19,271 nt of DNA from CAZXFA01 sp964640085 (GTDB taxonomy: Bacteria > Actinomycetota > UBA4738 > HRBIN12). The position numbers and the translations under genes are program-made. Of this stretch, positions 6,662 to 13,858 are shown in pieces. Numbering within the stretch: the stretch's first letter is position 1; every line of letters begins with the position of its first letter. Where the stretch lies: assembly GCA_964640085.1 (NCBI GenBank), contig CAZXFA010000038.1, forward strand, positions 1 through 19,271, in the 5' to 3' direction. The notes beneath the pieces were generated by a model. That model saw nothing but the letters and a program-made list of their open reading frames with translations, made no database searches and was not told the DNA's origin.

Positions 6662-7099
6662 ATGCAGGCCATGGGGTTCAGGACGGACGTCCCCGCCAAC
6701 TGGAACCGTTGGTGGCTCCTCATGTGGGGGATCGTGTCCATCTCACTCCTCGCCGCGGCGCTCGCCGGCCTGCCGTTCTGGCCGTGGTGGCTCCTCGCGG
6801 CCGCCGTCGGCTTCGGCGTCCCGGAGCTCATCAGCATCGTGAGGGAGAACGACAGCCTGCCCCCGCTCACCCACACGATCCGGCACTTCCTGCCCAACTG
6901 GGTGGCGTTCCCGCTGATCTACTTCCTGCTGGGCACGATCGGCGCCAGGTGGCTCGAGTTCCCGCGCCCGTTCCACCTCGGAGCGCTGTTCGGGCTCCTC
7001 GGCTGGCTGACCGATCACTTCGCCGTCACGTACACGAAGCCGGACCCGTACCCCTACTCGGGCGAGCCGGCCCCGGAGCGCAAGCGGCTGGCCCTCTGA
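6662..7099 (+). CDS. Small integral membrane protein of unknown function
   Basis: The protein has 145 residues. After a short start (MQAMGFRTDVPANWNRWW) come helices around 18-36 (WLLMWGIVSISLLAAALAG) and 38-53, a loop with ELISIVRENDSLPPLTHTIR, then helices around 79-93 (WVAFPLIYFLLGTIG) and 104-118. The tail is soluble and Pro/charge-rich (YTKPDPYPYSGEPAPERKR). This gives about four membrane helices. I recognise no family; the layout recalls small phage- or holin-like and DUF membrane proteins but I claim none. GAGGGGGTGCG lies just before ATG 6662, which decides the start over the adjacent GTG 6659. It is on the same strand as the export operon, with 97 bases to the next gene and a probable promoter between, so it is likely a separate unit. 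Confidence 0.75.
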   Translation: MQAMGFRTDVPANWNRWWLLMWGIVSISLLAAALAGLPFWPWWLLAAAVGFGVPELISIVRENDSLPPLTHTIRHFLPNWVAFPLIYFLLGTIGARWLEFPRPFHLGALFGLLGWLTDHFAVTYTKPDPYPYSGEPAPERKRLAL

Positions 7100-7145
7100 G
7101 GACCGAACTCCATCGCATCTCCACCGGCCTGACCAGGGCCGTTGC

Positions 7146-7151
7146 TAGACT
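7146..7151 (+). promoter_or_regulatory. -10 box for the glycan export operon
   Basis: TAGACT, preceded by TTGC, matches four of six consensus -10 positions and has the TAnnnT form. Transcription would begin near 7158, giving a leader of about 39 bases before ATG 7197. There is no good -35 at 17 bases; CTGACC at 7129-7134 is too close. Confidence 0.4.
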
Positions 7152-7196
7152 CGCCCCGAGCCGGGCCTCCGCGCCCGCGAGAGCCGGACCCAACCG

Positions 7197-8108
7197 ATGG
7201 CCGCCACCGTCCAGACGTTCGAGCGGACCTCCGAGCCGCCGCAACTGCGCGTCGGCGAGCGCCTGCGCGTGCTCCTCGCCCACCGCGAGATCCTGCTGAA
7301 CCTGGTCCGCAAGGAGCTGAAGGTCAAGTACGCGGCCTCGGTCCTCGGGGCGATCTGGTCGCTGTTGAACCCGCTCGTCTACCTGGCCGTGTTCTCGTTC
7401 GTGGCCCGCGTGCTCGGCGCGGGGATCCCCGACTACCCGGTCTACCTGCTGAGCGGGCTCCTCGCGTGGAACCTCTTCAGCGCGGCGCTCACGAGCGGGG
7501 CCCGCTCGGTGCTCGACAACGCGAACCTGGTGAAGAAGGTGGCCTTCCCGCACGAGATCCTCCCGCTCTCGGCGGTCGGCGTCGCCCTCGTCGACTTCAC
7601 GCTCCAGTCGACCGTCCTGCTGCTGTTCATCGTGGTCTCCGGGTACGGCCTCCACCTGCCCGAGCTCGCCCTGTGGCCGTTGGCGTTCGTCGCCCTGCTC
7701 GTGCTCACGGTGGGTCTCTCGCTCTGGTTCTCCGCGCTCAACGTGCGATACCGGGACGTGGGCCATCTCCTGAACATCGCGCTCCTCGTGTGGTTCTGGG
7801 CCACGCCGATCGTCTACGCGGGGTACCAGGTCCAGGAGTTGGCCGAGAGCGGCTCGCGCACGTTCCTGGGCGTCCCTCTCCTGACGCTCTACCTGCTGAA
7901 CCCGCTCGTCGGCGTGGTCGCCGGCTTCCAGCGAGCGCTCTACGGCGTCGTGCACCCGGAAGGCTCCGCCTCGCCGGTCCTGTTCGCCGAGAGCCTGGGC
8001 TGGTACGCGCTGGTGCTGGTGGCCGTGCTCGTCGCCGTGCTCGTCCTCCTGCTGCTCGCGTGGCGGTACTTCTTCAACCGGTCGGGCGACTTCGCGGAGG
8101 AGCTGTGA
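7197..8108 (+). CDS. ABC-2 polysaccharide export permease (Wzm type)
   Basis: The protein has 303 residues with about six membrane helices. The N-terminal part RVLLAHREILLNLVRKELKV followed by KYAASVLGAIWSLLNPLVYL is the hallmark of Wzm/TagG-type permeases: K-E-L-K-x-K-Y-x-x-S-x-L-G-x-x-W-x-x-x-x-P. Later landmarks are KKVAFPHEILPLSAV and NVRYRDVGHL, then a helix with WFWATPIVY and YLLNPLVGVVAGFQRALYG, all typical. These proteins form a membrane channel that moves lipid-linked polysaccharide, O-antigen or teichoic acid-like chains outward. The stop overlaps the GTG of the ATPase at 8105, so the two subunits are co-translated. The substrate is not readable from this protein; neighbouring genes point to a rhamnose- or mannose-containing glycan. 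Confidence 0.93.
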   Translation: MAATVQTFERTSEPPQLRVGERLRVLLAHREILLNLVRKELKVKYAASVLGAIWSLLNPLVYLAVFSFVARVLGAGIPDYPVYLLSGLLAWNLFSAALTSGARSVLDNANLVKKVAFPHEILPLSAVGVALVDFTLQSTVLLLFIVVSGYGLHLPELALWPLAFVALLVLTVGLSLWFSALNVRYRDVGHLLNIALLVWFWATPIVYAGYQVQELAESGSRTFLGVPLLTLYLLNPLVGVVAGFQRALYGVVHPEGSASPVLFAESLGWYALVLVAVLVAVLVLLLLAWRYFFNRSGDFAEEL

Positions 8109-9289
8109 CGCCCCCCGCGATCGAGGTCGACCGCGTCTCGAAGCGGTTCCGCATCTACCGCGAGAAGCCCACCTCGATCAAGCAGCGGCTGCTCACCTCC
8201 CACTCGCGCGCCGAGGACTTCTGGGCTCTCAGCGACATCGCGCTCGACGTCGCCGAGGGCTCGACGTTGGGCCTGATCGGCCACAACGGCTCTGGCAAGA
8301 CCACCCTGCTGAAGTGCATCGCCGGGATCCTGCGGCCCACCTCCGGACGGATCCGCCAGCGGGGGCGCCTGGCCGCCCTGCTCGAGCTGGGCGCCGGGTT
8401 CCATCCCGAGCTCACCGGGCGGGAGAACGTCTACCTGAACGCGTCGTTCCTCGGCCTCTCGCGCAGGGAGACAGACCGCGCGTACCAGGAGATCGTCGCC
8501 TTCGCCGAGATCGAGGACTTCATCGACAACCAGGTCAAGTTCTACTCCAGCGGGATGCTCGTCCGGCTCGGGTTCGCCGTCGCGGTCCACGTCGACCCCG
8601 ACGTCCTGCTGATCGACGAGGTGCTCGCGGTGGGCGACGAGGCGTTCCAGGCCAAGTGCCTGGACCGGGTCCGGGTATTCCAGCGCGAGGGACGCACGAT
8701 CGTGCTCGTCACCCACGCGCTCGACACGGTACGCGAGATCTGCGACCGGGCGGCGATGCTCCACCACGGCCGGCTCCACGCGCTCGGGGCGCCCGACGAC
8801 GTGGTCCGCGAGATGCGCTACGTCCTGCTCGGCGTGACGGACCCGGGCTTCGTGGCCGAGGAGGGCACGCGTGAGGCGGAGATCGCCGAGGTCCACCTGA
8901 TCCGGGCGAACGGCGCGAGCGAGGGCCCAGTGCTCCGCGGCGACCCGATCACGATCCAGGTGGACGTCCGCTCGAACGCCCCGGTCGACGACCTGGACGT
9001 GGACTTCGCGGTGCTCGACGGCGCCACGAACCACCCGGTGCTCGACGCCCGCACGTCGGGGGCTGGCCTGGACCTCGGCCGGATCGATGGCAAGCGGCGG
9101 GTACGCTTCCGGGTGCCGGGGTTCCCGTACCAGCCGGGGAAGTACTGGGTGACGATCGGCCTGTCCTCGCGCGAGACCGGACGCCTGTACCACGTGCAGA
9201 CCCAGCGGTACCTGTTCGAGGTGGTCGACGCGCCGAGGGTGCAGGAGCGGGTGGAGGTCCCGGTGCGGGTCGAGGTGGAGGAGCTGTGA
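8105..9289 (+). CDS. Polysaccharide export ATPase with C-terminal glycan-binding domain (Wzt type)
   Basis: The protein has 394 residues in two parts. Residues 1-250 are the ABC ATPase: Walker A GHNGSGKTT (59-67), a shortened signature KFYSSGM (145-151) in place of LSGGQ as is normal for this family, Walker B VLLIDEVLAVGD (167-178) and the switch region VLVTHALDT. Residues about 256-380 form a beta-sandwich-like domain of the Wzt C-terminal type (EIAEVHLIRANG, RVRFRVPGFPYQPGKYWVTI). In known Wzt proteins this domain recognises the finished end of the glycan before export. Its presence suggests that chain length or a terminal modification is checked here, unlike TagH-type exporters. The GTG start lies in a GTGA overlap with the permease. 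The last 20 residues are Val/Glu-rich. Confidence 0.93.
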   Translation: MTPPAIEVDRVSKRFRIYREKPTSIKQRLLTSHSRAEDFWALSDIALDVAEGSTLGLIGHNGSGKTTLLKCIAGILRPTSGRIRQRGRLAALLELGAGFHPELTGRENVYLNASFLGLSRRETDRAYQEIVAFAEIEDFIDNQVKFYSSGMLVRLGFAVAVHVDPDVLLIDEVLAVGDEAFQAKCLDRVRVFQREGRTIVLVTHALDTVREICDRAAMLHHGRLHALGAPDDVVREMRYVLLGVTDPGFVAEEGTREAEIAEVHLIRANGASEGPVLRGDPITIQVDVRSNAPVDDLDVDFAVLDGATNHPVLDARTSGAGLDLGRIDGKRRVRFRVPGFPYQPGKYWVTIGLSSRETGRLYHVQTQRYLFEVVDAPRVQERVEVPVRVEVEEL

Positions 9290-9720
9290 GGACCGACCCC
9301 GTGACGAGCCAGACGACGAGCCAGACGAAAGGACGCCCCGCGATGCTGATCCCCCTGATCCTGTTCTCGGTGGCCCTGGCGGCGGTGGCTCAGCTCTCGC
9401 TGAAGCACGGCATGAACCAGGTGAACGATCAGATCGCCCCCGATCGCTTCGGGCTGAACGGGCCCGCGCTGCGGGCGCTGGTCGCCACCCCTGCGGTGTG
9501 GGGCGGGCTGCTGCTGTTCGGGATCTCGGCGCTGGTGTGGCTGGCGGTGCTCTCGCGGGCCTCGCTCTCCTTCGCCTACCCGTTCGCGGCGCTCACCTAC
9601 GTGCTGATCCTCCTGTTCGACCTGTTGGTGCTGGACGAGACCGTCCCGCCGCTTCGCTGGGCGGGCGTCGGGCTCATCGCGGTGGGGATCTTCCTGATCT
9701 CGAGGACCCCGCACACGTGA
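9286..9720 (+). CDS. Four-helix EamA/SMR-like membrane protein
   Basis: The protein has 144 residues if started at GTG 9286, which overlaps the previous stop (GTGA) and has GGAGG 4 bases upstream. ATG 9343, with AAAGGA before it, is a good alternative giving 125 residues; the extra 19 residues are polar and contain a 12-base tandem repeat. About four helices follow: LIPLILFSVALAAVAQLSLK, VWGGLLLFGISALVWLAVLS, YPFAALTYVLILLFDLLVL and GVGLIAVGIFLISR. A single EamA/SMR-like repeat of this size resembles the ArnE/ArnF flippase subunits and other small transporters in glycan clusters. It might flip a polyprenyl-phosphate sugar across the membrane for later glycosylation outside. That role is inference from position and size. 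Confidence 0.82.
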   Translation: MRTDPVTSQTTSQTKGRPAMLIPLILFSVALAAVAQLSLKHGMNQVNDQIAPDRFGLNGPALRALVATPAVWGGLLLFGISALVWLAVLSRASLSFAYPFAALTYVLILLFDLLVLDETVPPLRWAGVGLIAVGIFLISRTPHT

Positions 9721-10583
9721 TCGCGTCCGACCTCGCGATCGTGGTGGTGAACCACAACGCCGGCCCCTACCTGGAGCGCTGCCTCCGCTCGGTCTTCGCG
9801 GCAGCCGCCGGGCTCGAGCTCGACGTGATGGTCGTGGACAACGACTCCAGCGACGGGAGCGCGAAGGTTGCCGTCGCCGCGCATCCGGACGCCCGCCTGA
9901 TCGAGACCGGTGAGAACCGCGGGTTCGCTGCCGGGGTGAACGTGGGGATCCGCGCCACCGACGCGCCGTTCATCTTCGTGCTGAACCCCGACGCCGAGAT
10001 CTGGGAGGGGACGCTGGACGGGTTCGTCAAGGTGGCGCGCGAGCACCCGCGCGCTGGCGCGATCGGGCCGCTGGTCCGCAACTCGGACGGCACCGTGTAC
10101 GCGACCGGCCGAGTCGTGCCCACGATCGGGACCGCGGTCGGCCACGCGTTCCTCGGCCCGTTCATGCCGGACAACCGGTTCAGCCGCCGGTACCGCGTGG
10201 CGGACTGGGACCGGCGCACCGAGCGCGAGGTGGACTGGGTATCCGGGTCCGCCTTCCTGGTCCGGCGTGAGGCGCTCGACGAGGTCGGGCTGCTGGACGA
10301 GGGGTTCTTCCTGTACGCCGAGGAGGTCGACCTGTTCACGCGGCTCCGAAGGGCCGGGTGGAAGGTCCTGTACACGCCCGAGCTCGAGGTGGTGCACGAG
10401 GGCGGCGTCTCGACGGGTCGGAGCCGCCGGATGCACCTCCAGCACTCGCGCAGCGTGGCGCGGTACTTCGCCAAGCACCACGGGCGGGGGCCGCGGCGGG
10501 CGCTCGTGCCGTTCGTGTGGCTCGGGCTCCGGCTTCGGGCCGAGGTCGTCTCGCTCCGCGACTCGGTGCGGCGGCGTCGATGA
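9717..10583 (+). CDS. Family 2 glycosyltransferase, rhamnosyltransferase (WbbL) type
   Basis: The protein has 288 residues and a GT-A fold. It opens LAIVVVNHNAGPYLERCL with the nucleotide-binding strand, then MVVDNDSSDGS, the N-R-G-F-A-A-G-V-N motif, and FVLNPDAEI in the metal-binding DxD position. It also has the WVSGSAFLVRREALDEVGLL region and FFLYAEEVDLFTRLRRAGW, the acceptor-side motif common in dTDP-rhamnose transferases such as WbbL. The end is Arg-rich. In mycobacteria the related enzyme adds rhamnose to GlcNAc-PP-polyprenol to start arabinogalactan; a similar linkage role here is possible but unproven. The GTG start overlaps the previous stop by four bases and the end overlaps the next ATG by four, so it sits in the middle of a coupled operon. 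Confidence 0.88.
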   Translation: MIASDLAIVVVNHNAGPYLERCLRSVFAAAAGLELDVMVVDNDSSDGSAKVAVAAHPDARLIETGENRGFAAGVNVGIRATDAPFIFVLNPDAEIWEGTLDGFVKVAREHPRAGAIGPLVRNSDGTVYATGRVVPTIGTAVGHAFLGPFMPDNRFSRRYRVADWDRRTEREVDWVSGSAFLVRREALDEVGLLDEGFFLYAEEVDLFTRLRRAGWKVLYTPELEVVHEGGVSTGRSRRMHLQHSRSVARYFAKHHGRGPRRALVPFVWLGLRLRAEVVSLRDSVRRRR

Positions 10584-11632
10584 AGGCCGTCGTGCTCGTC
10601 GGCGGGGAGGGGACGCGGCTGCGTCCGCTCACCGAGACCGTGCCCAAGCCGTTGTTGCCGCTGATGGACCGGCCGAGCCTGGACCACGTGCTCGACCACC
10701 TCGCGCGCCATGGCGTGCACGAGGTGGTGCTCTCCTCGAGCTACCTCGAGTCGACCTTCCACGCCTTCCTCGAGGCCCGCCACGGCGACCCGAGGATCGT
10801 CTGGATCACCGAGTCCGAGCCGCTCGGCACCGGCGGGGCGATCGTGAACGCGCTGGAGCACGTCGGCGACGAGCCGTTCCTCGGGCTGAACGGCGACATC
10901 CTGACCGACCTGGACCTCACCGCGATGGTCGCGATGCACCGGGACCGTGGAGCGGTGGCCACGATCGCCCTCACCCACGTCGAGGACGCCCGCCCGTACG
11001 GCCTGGTCCCCACCGAGCCCGACGGCCGCGTCCGTGCGTTCCTGGAGAAGCCCGCGGAGGAGGTCCCGGGCGACATCAACGCCGGGACCTACGTCCTGGA
11101 TCCCGCGGCCCTGCGCGGGTGGCCGGCGGGCCGCAGCGTCTCGATCGAGCGCGACGTCTTCCCCGCGCTGATCGAGCGGGGCCGTCCGGTCTACGGGTTC
11201 GGCTCCGAGGCCTATTGGCTCGACGTCGGGACGCCGACGACGTACCTGCAGGCGCACTTCGACCTGCTCGAGGGAGAGGTGGGCGGTCACCCGAGCTACC
11301 CGGCGCCCTTCGTCGCCGACGGGGCGACGGTGGACCTGCGTGCCCACCTCGGGCGGTGGGTCGTGGTCGGCCCCGGGGCCTCGATCGAGGCCGAGGCCCG
11401 GGTGGACGACGCGGTCCTCCACGCGGGAGCGGCCGTCGAGGCCGGGGCCGGGGTCGTGGGCTCGATCCTCGGCCCCCGGGCGCGGGTGGGCGCCGGGGCG
11501 ACCGTGAGCGGCTCGGCGCTGGCCGAGGCGGCCGAGGTGGCGCCCGGCGTGGTCGCCGAAGGAGCGAGCGTCTCCGCAGGTCAGCGGCTCGAGGGGGGCG
11601 AGCTGCCGGCCGCCACCGAACCCATGGGGTAG
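10580..11632 (+). CDS. Sugar-1-phosphate nucleotidyltransferase with left-handed beta-helix tail
   Basis: The protein has 350 residues. The N-terminal domain has the NTP_transferase signature GGEGTRLRP (8-16) plus PKP (22-24), the base-recognition loop EPLGTGGAI, the GLNGDIL metal site and EKP around 155. From about 235 on, the sequence becomes hexapeptide-like (GATVDLRAHLGRWVVVGPGA, then VGAGATVSGSALAEAAEVAP), which forms a left-handed parallel beta-helix. This two-domain form is typical of GDP-mannose pyrophosphorylases (GMPPB type) and some glucose-1-phosphate thymidylyltransferases. I favour mannose-1-phosphate guanylyltransferase-like, but the nucleotide is not fixed by what is visible. 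It supplies activated sugar for the neighbouring glycosyltransferases. ATG 10580 overlaps the previous stop. The gene ends 29 bases before the next start, with a hairpin between. Confidence 0.88.
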   Translation: MKAVVLVGGEGTRLRPLTETVPKPLLPLMDRPSLDHVLDHLARHGVHEVVLSSSYLESTFHAFLEARHGDPRIVWITESEPLGTGGAIVNALEHVGDEPFLGLNGDILTDLDLTAMVAMHRDRGAVATIALTHVEDARPYGLVPTEPDGRVRAFLEKPAEEVPGDINAGTYVLDPAALRGWPAGRSVSIERDVFPALIERGRPVYGFGSEAYWLDVGTPTTYLQAHFDLLEGEVGGHPSYPAPFVADGATVDLRAHLGRWVVVGPGASIEAEARVDDAVLHAGAAVEAGAGVVGSILGPRARVGAGATVSGSALAEAAEVAPGVVAEGASVSAGQRLEGGELPAATEPMG

Positions 11633-11637
11633 GATGC

Positions 11638-11659
11638 GCGTTCCCCATAGAGGGAACGC
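11638..11659. promoter_or_regulatory. Perfect 8-bp hairpin between a -10-like box and the start of the SpoIID-like gene
   Basis: GCGTTCCC (11638-11645) pairs with GGGAACGC (11652-11659) around a 6-base loop, ending 2 bases before ATG 11662. TAGGAT (11630-11635), which shares bases with the upstream stop, looks like a -10 box and would put the RNA start near 11642. It could be an operator, a structure covering the start, or a weak end signal for the preceding operon. There is no T-run. Confidence 0.45.
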
Positions 11660-11661
11660 AC

Positions 11662-13176
11662 ATGCGCAGGCTGCCCGCCATCGTCCTCGTCCTCCTGCTC
11701 AGCGCCTCGGCGCCCGCGGTCGCCGCTCCCGGCGACGAGGAGTTCACCTTCTTCGGGTCGGGTTTCGGTCACGGGCTCGGGATGTCCCAGTGGGGTGCGT
11801 ACGGGCTCGCGCTGGAGGGCTGGGGTCCCTCGCGGATCCTCCGGCACTTCTACTCGGGCACGCGTCTGGCCACCGAGGACGCGCCGCCGCCGACGCTCCG
11901 GATCGGCCTGGTCCAGGGCAAGCGGCGGGTGCGCCTGGAGGCCCGGGAGGGGCCGGTCGAGCTGCATCTGGCCGACCCCGCGGGCGGCCTGGTGGCGACG
12001 ATCCCGGCGGGGGAGACCTGGAGGATCAAGGCTGCCGACACGCGCTACCGGATCATCGACACGGGCGGCGCGACGGTGGCCCGGGTGGGGGGGACGAGCA
12101 CGCCGATCTTCGCCGTCTTCCAACCGTTGGGCACGCGGGTCCGGGTGCCCGAGGCGTTCCATACGTACAACCGCGGGACGATCGAGTTCGGCCTGCACGG
12201 GTGCGGGAACGGGTGCGACGTCCGGCTGATCCTCGACATCACGCCCCAGGAGTACCTGTACGGGCTGGCGGAGGTCCCGAGCAGCTGGCCGATGCGCGCC
12301 CTGAAGGCGCAGGCGATGGCGGCCCGCACCTACGCGTTCACGAAGGCCTCCTACGGGCAGCACCGCTCGGGCTGCGACTGCGCGCTGTACGCGAGCTCGT
12401 TCGACCAGGTCTACGCGGGATGGGACAAGGAGGGTGGCCTGGACGGGGACCGTTGGGTGCGGGCGGTCGACGACACCCTGGACCGCGTGGTCGTGAACGC
12501 CGGCCAGACGATCCAGGCCTTCTACATGTCCTCCTCGGGCGGGTTCACCGAGAACAACGAGAACGTGTGGGGCGGCACGCCGATCGGCTACCTGCGCGGC
12601 GTGTGCGATCCGGGCGATTACACGACCGCCAACCCGAGCGCGGTGTGGACCGTGTCCTTCACCGCCGAGGAGGTCACGCAGCAGCTCGGGCTGGGGATCG
12701 GCACGGTCACCGGCTTCACGGGCGTGCGGCGCGGGGTCTCGGGCCGGATCGTCCAAGTCACCGTGCAGGGAGAGAGCGGGAGCGCCGCGATCAGCGGCTC
12801 GACCCTCCGCTCCGAGCTCGGGCTGCGCGACGATCGCGTGTGGATCGACGCGAACCGCCAGGTGACGGGCGAGATCCGCGAGAAGTACGACGCCCTCGGG
12901 TGCTCGCCCGGGCTGCCGAGGTCGCGGCAGAAGGGCGTGGCGGGCGGCCAGCGCCAGAAGTTCACCGGCACCACGATCTTCTTCAAGGAGGGCCCAGGCG
13001 CCCACGAGCTCTGGGGGCCGGTCCTGGCCCGCTACCGGGCCGAGGGGGGACCGAGGGGGAGCCTCGGGTTCCCGAGGACCGACGTCCGGACGCTGAAGAA
13101 CGGGAACCTGCGGGTCCGGTTCGAGCACGGTGTGATCACCTGCCGGCCCGACGGTTCGTCCTGCAAGGTGAGGTAG
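11662..13176 (+). CDS. Secreted SpoIID/LytB-domain protein with LGFP repeats
   Basis: The protein has 504 residues. A signal peptide (RRLPAIVLVLLLSASAPAVA, cleavage near 22) exports it. Residues 33-50 hold SGFGHGLGMSQWGAYGLA, the GHG-x-GMSQ motif of SpoIID-like proteins, here near the N-terminus as I recall for other actinobacterial members. The core domain follows: TPQEYLYGLAEVPSSWP then ALKAQAMAARTYAF (194-226), in which the glutamate of AEVP is the expected catalytic acid. Later come AFYMSSSGGFTENNENVWGG and LRGVCDP. Two LGFP repeats close the protein (about 404-495, with GGPRGSLGFPRTDV). SpoIID cuts glycan strands lacking stem peptides, and LGFP repeats are linked to wall binding. It probably remodels peptidoglycan outside the cell. 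The ATG follows the hairpin; no clear ribosome binding site precedes it. It may accompany glycan attachment, given its place after the export operon. Confidence 0.9.
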   Translation: MRRLPAIVLVLLLSASAPAVAAPGDEEFTFFGSGFGHGLGMSQWGAYGLALEGWGPSRILRHFYSGTRLATEDAPPPTLRIGLVQGKRRVRLEAREGPVELHLADPAGGLVATIPAGETWRIKAADTRYRIIDTGGATVARVGGTSTPIFAVFQPLGTRVRVPEAFHTYNRGTIEFGLHGCGNGCDVRLILDITPQEYLYGLAEVPSSWPMRALKAQAMAARTYAFTKASYGQHRSGCDCALYASSFDQVYAGWDKEGGLDGDRWVRAVDDTLDRVVVNAGQTIQAFYMSSSGGFTENNENVWGGTPIGYLRGVCDPGDYTTANPSAVWTVSFTAEEVTQQLGLGIGTVTGFTGVRRGVSGRIVQVTVQGESGSAAISGSTLRSELGLRDDRVWIDANRQVTGEIREKYDALGCSPGLPRSRQKGVAGGQRQKFTGTTIFFKEGPGAHELWGPVLARYRAEGGPRGSLGFPRTDVRTLKNGNLRVRFEHGVITCRPDGSSCKVR

Positions 13177-13184
13177 CGGCCGCT
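13175..13184. repeat. Perfect 10-bp palindrome joining two convergent genes
   Basis: AGCGGCCGCT spans the end of the plus-strand stop codon (13174-13176) and the first base of the minus-strand stop (13184-13186). Only 7 bases separate the two genes. It is too short to be a good terminator, so transcripts probably overlap at the 3' ends. Confidence 0.4.
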
Positions 13185-13852
13185 CAGGGCTGGAGCAGCG
13201 GCCCCAGGATCCCGCGCGGTGCCTCCGGCGCGACGGTCGTCCCCCGGAACGCATCGGCGAACCCCTCCGCGATCGTTGTCGCCGTCCCGGGATCGAGGCC
13301 GGCGGGGCACGTCCAGCGGACGTTCCAGGCCAGGAGCGCGAGCGACCTTCCGGGCGGGAGACCGGCGTAGGGTGCGACGATCACTCGGTCCCGCTCGCTC
13401 GCGACCTCCTCGAGCGCGCCGACGGTCGTCTCGCTCAGACCGCCCTCGTCGGTCGGCCGGTACCAGATGAGCACGTACGCGTGCTCCAGGTTGTGGACCG
13501 CCCGGGTCTCGGAGACCGGCCGGTCGTACACGCGCGGTTCGGGGGGGAGTGGGTCCGGGTCGTGGGGACCCACGGCCGCGGGCGGGTCCTCGTAGTCGTG
13601 CGGCTGCCCGGGGTCCAGGTGGCTCCGATCCGGGTCGGCAACGACCGGGCGCTCGAGCGGGTCGCAGCCGGCCGCGCGTGCAGCGGCGAGGGCCTCCTCG
13701 GGGATCTCACCCGGTGCCTGCTGGCGGAAGAGCAGGAACCACCCCGCGACCACGGCGACCGCCAGCAGGAGGACCCGGATCCATCGGGGGCGTGTCCGGG
13801 CGAACGCGACCTCCTTCGAGGGAGAGGCGGACCGCCCCCGGCCCCGCGCCAT
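13184..13852 (-). CDS. Membrane-anchored DUF3105 protein
   Basis: The protein has 222 residues: a basic cytoplasmic N-terminus (1-25), one membrane helix (about 25-42, IRVLLLAVAVVAGWFLLF), and an outside domain. The DUF3105 pattern is clear: HDYEDPPAAVGPHDP (85-99), then VHNLEHAYVLIWYRP (119-133) with the conserved H-x-L-E-H, and RVIVAPYAGLP (156-166). Cys63 and Cys182 are the only cysteines. DUF3105 is widespread in actinobacteria with no agreed function; the paired His and Glu residues suggest metal binding, which is inference. Start ATG 13852 is 6 bases after the stop of the upstream gene, so they form a two-gene operon. Its stop converges on the SpoIID-like gene with 7 bases between. Confidence 0.85.
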   Translation of the reverse strand: MARGRGRSASPSKEVAFARTRPRWIRVLLLAVAVVAGWFLLFRQQAPGEIPEEALAAARAAGCDPLERPVVADPDRSHLDPGQPHDYEDPPAAVGPHDPDPLPPEPRVYDRPVSETRAVHNLEHAYVLIWYRPTDEGGLSETTVGALEEVASERDRVIVAPYAGLPPGRSLALLAWNVRWTCPAGLDPGTATTIAEGFADAFRGTTVAPEAPRGILGPLLQP

Positions 13853-13858
13853 CCCGTC

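Noticed and set aside
9304..9327. Tandem 12-base repeat (two copies of ACGAGCCAGACG)
   Set aside because: Only two copies, coding for TSQT twice in a polar tail. It is probably slippage and too short to count as a repeat element or array.
10267..11661. Upstream in-frame extension of the SpoIID-like gene
   Set aside because: The extension overlaps two real genes and is Arg/Gly/Ala-rich. The signal peptide begins exactly at ATG 11662.
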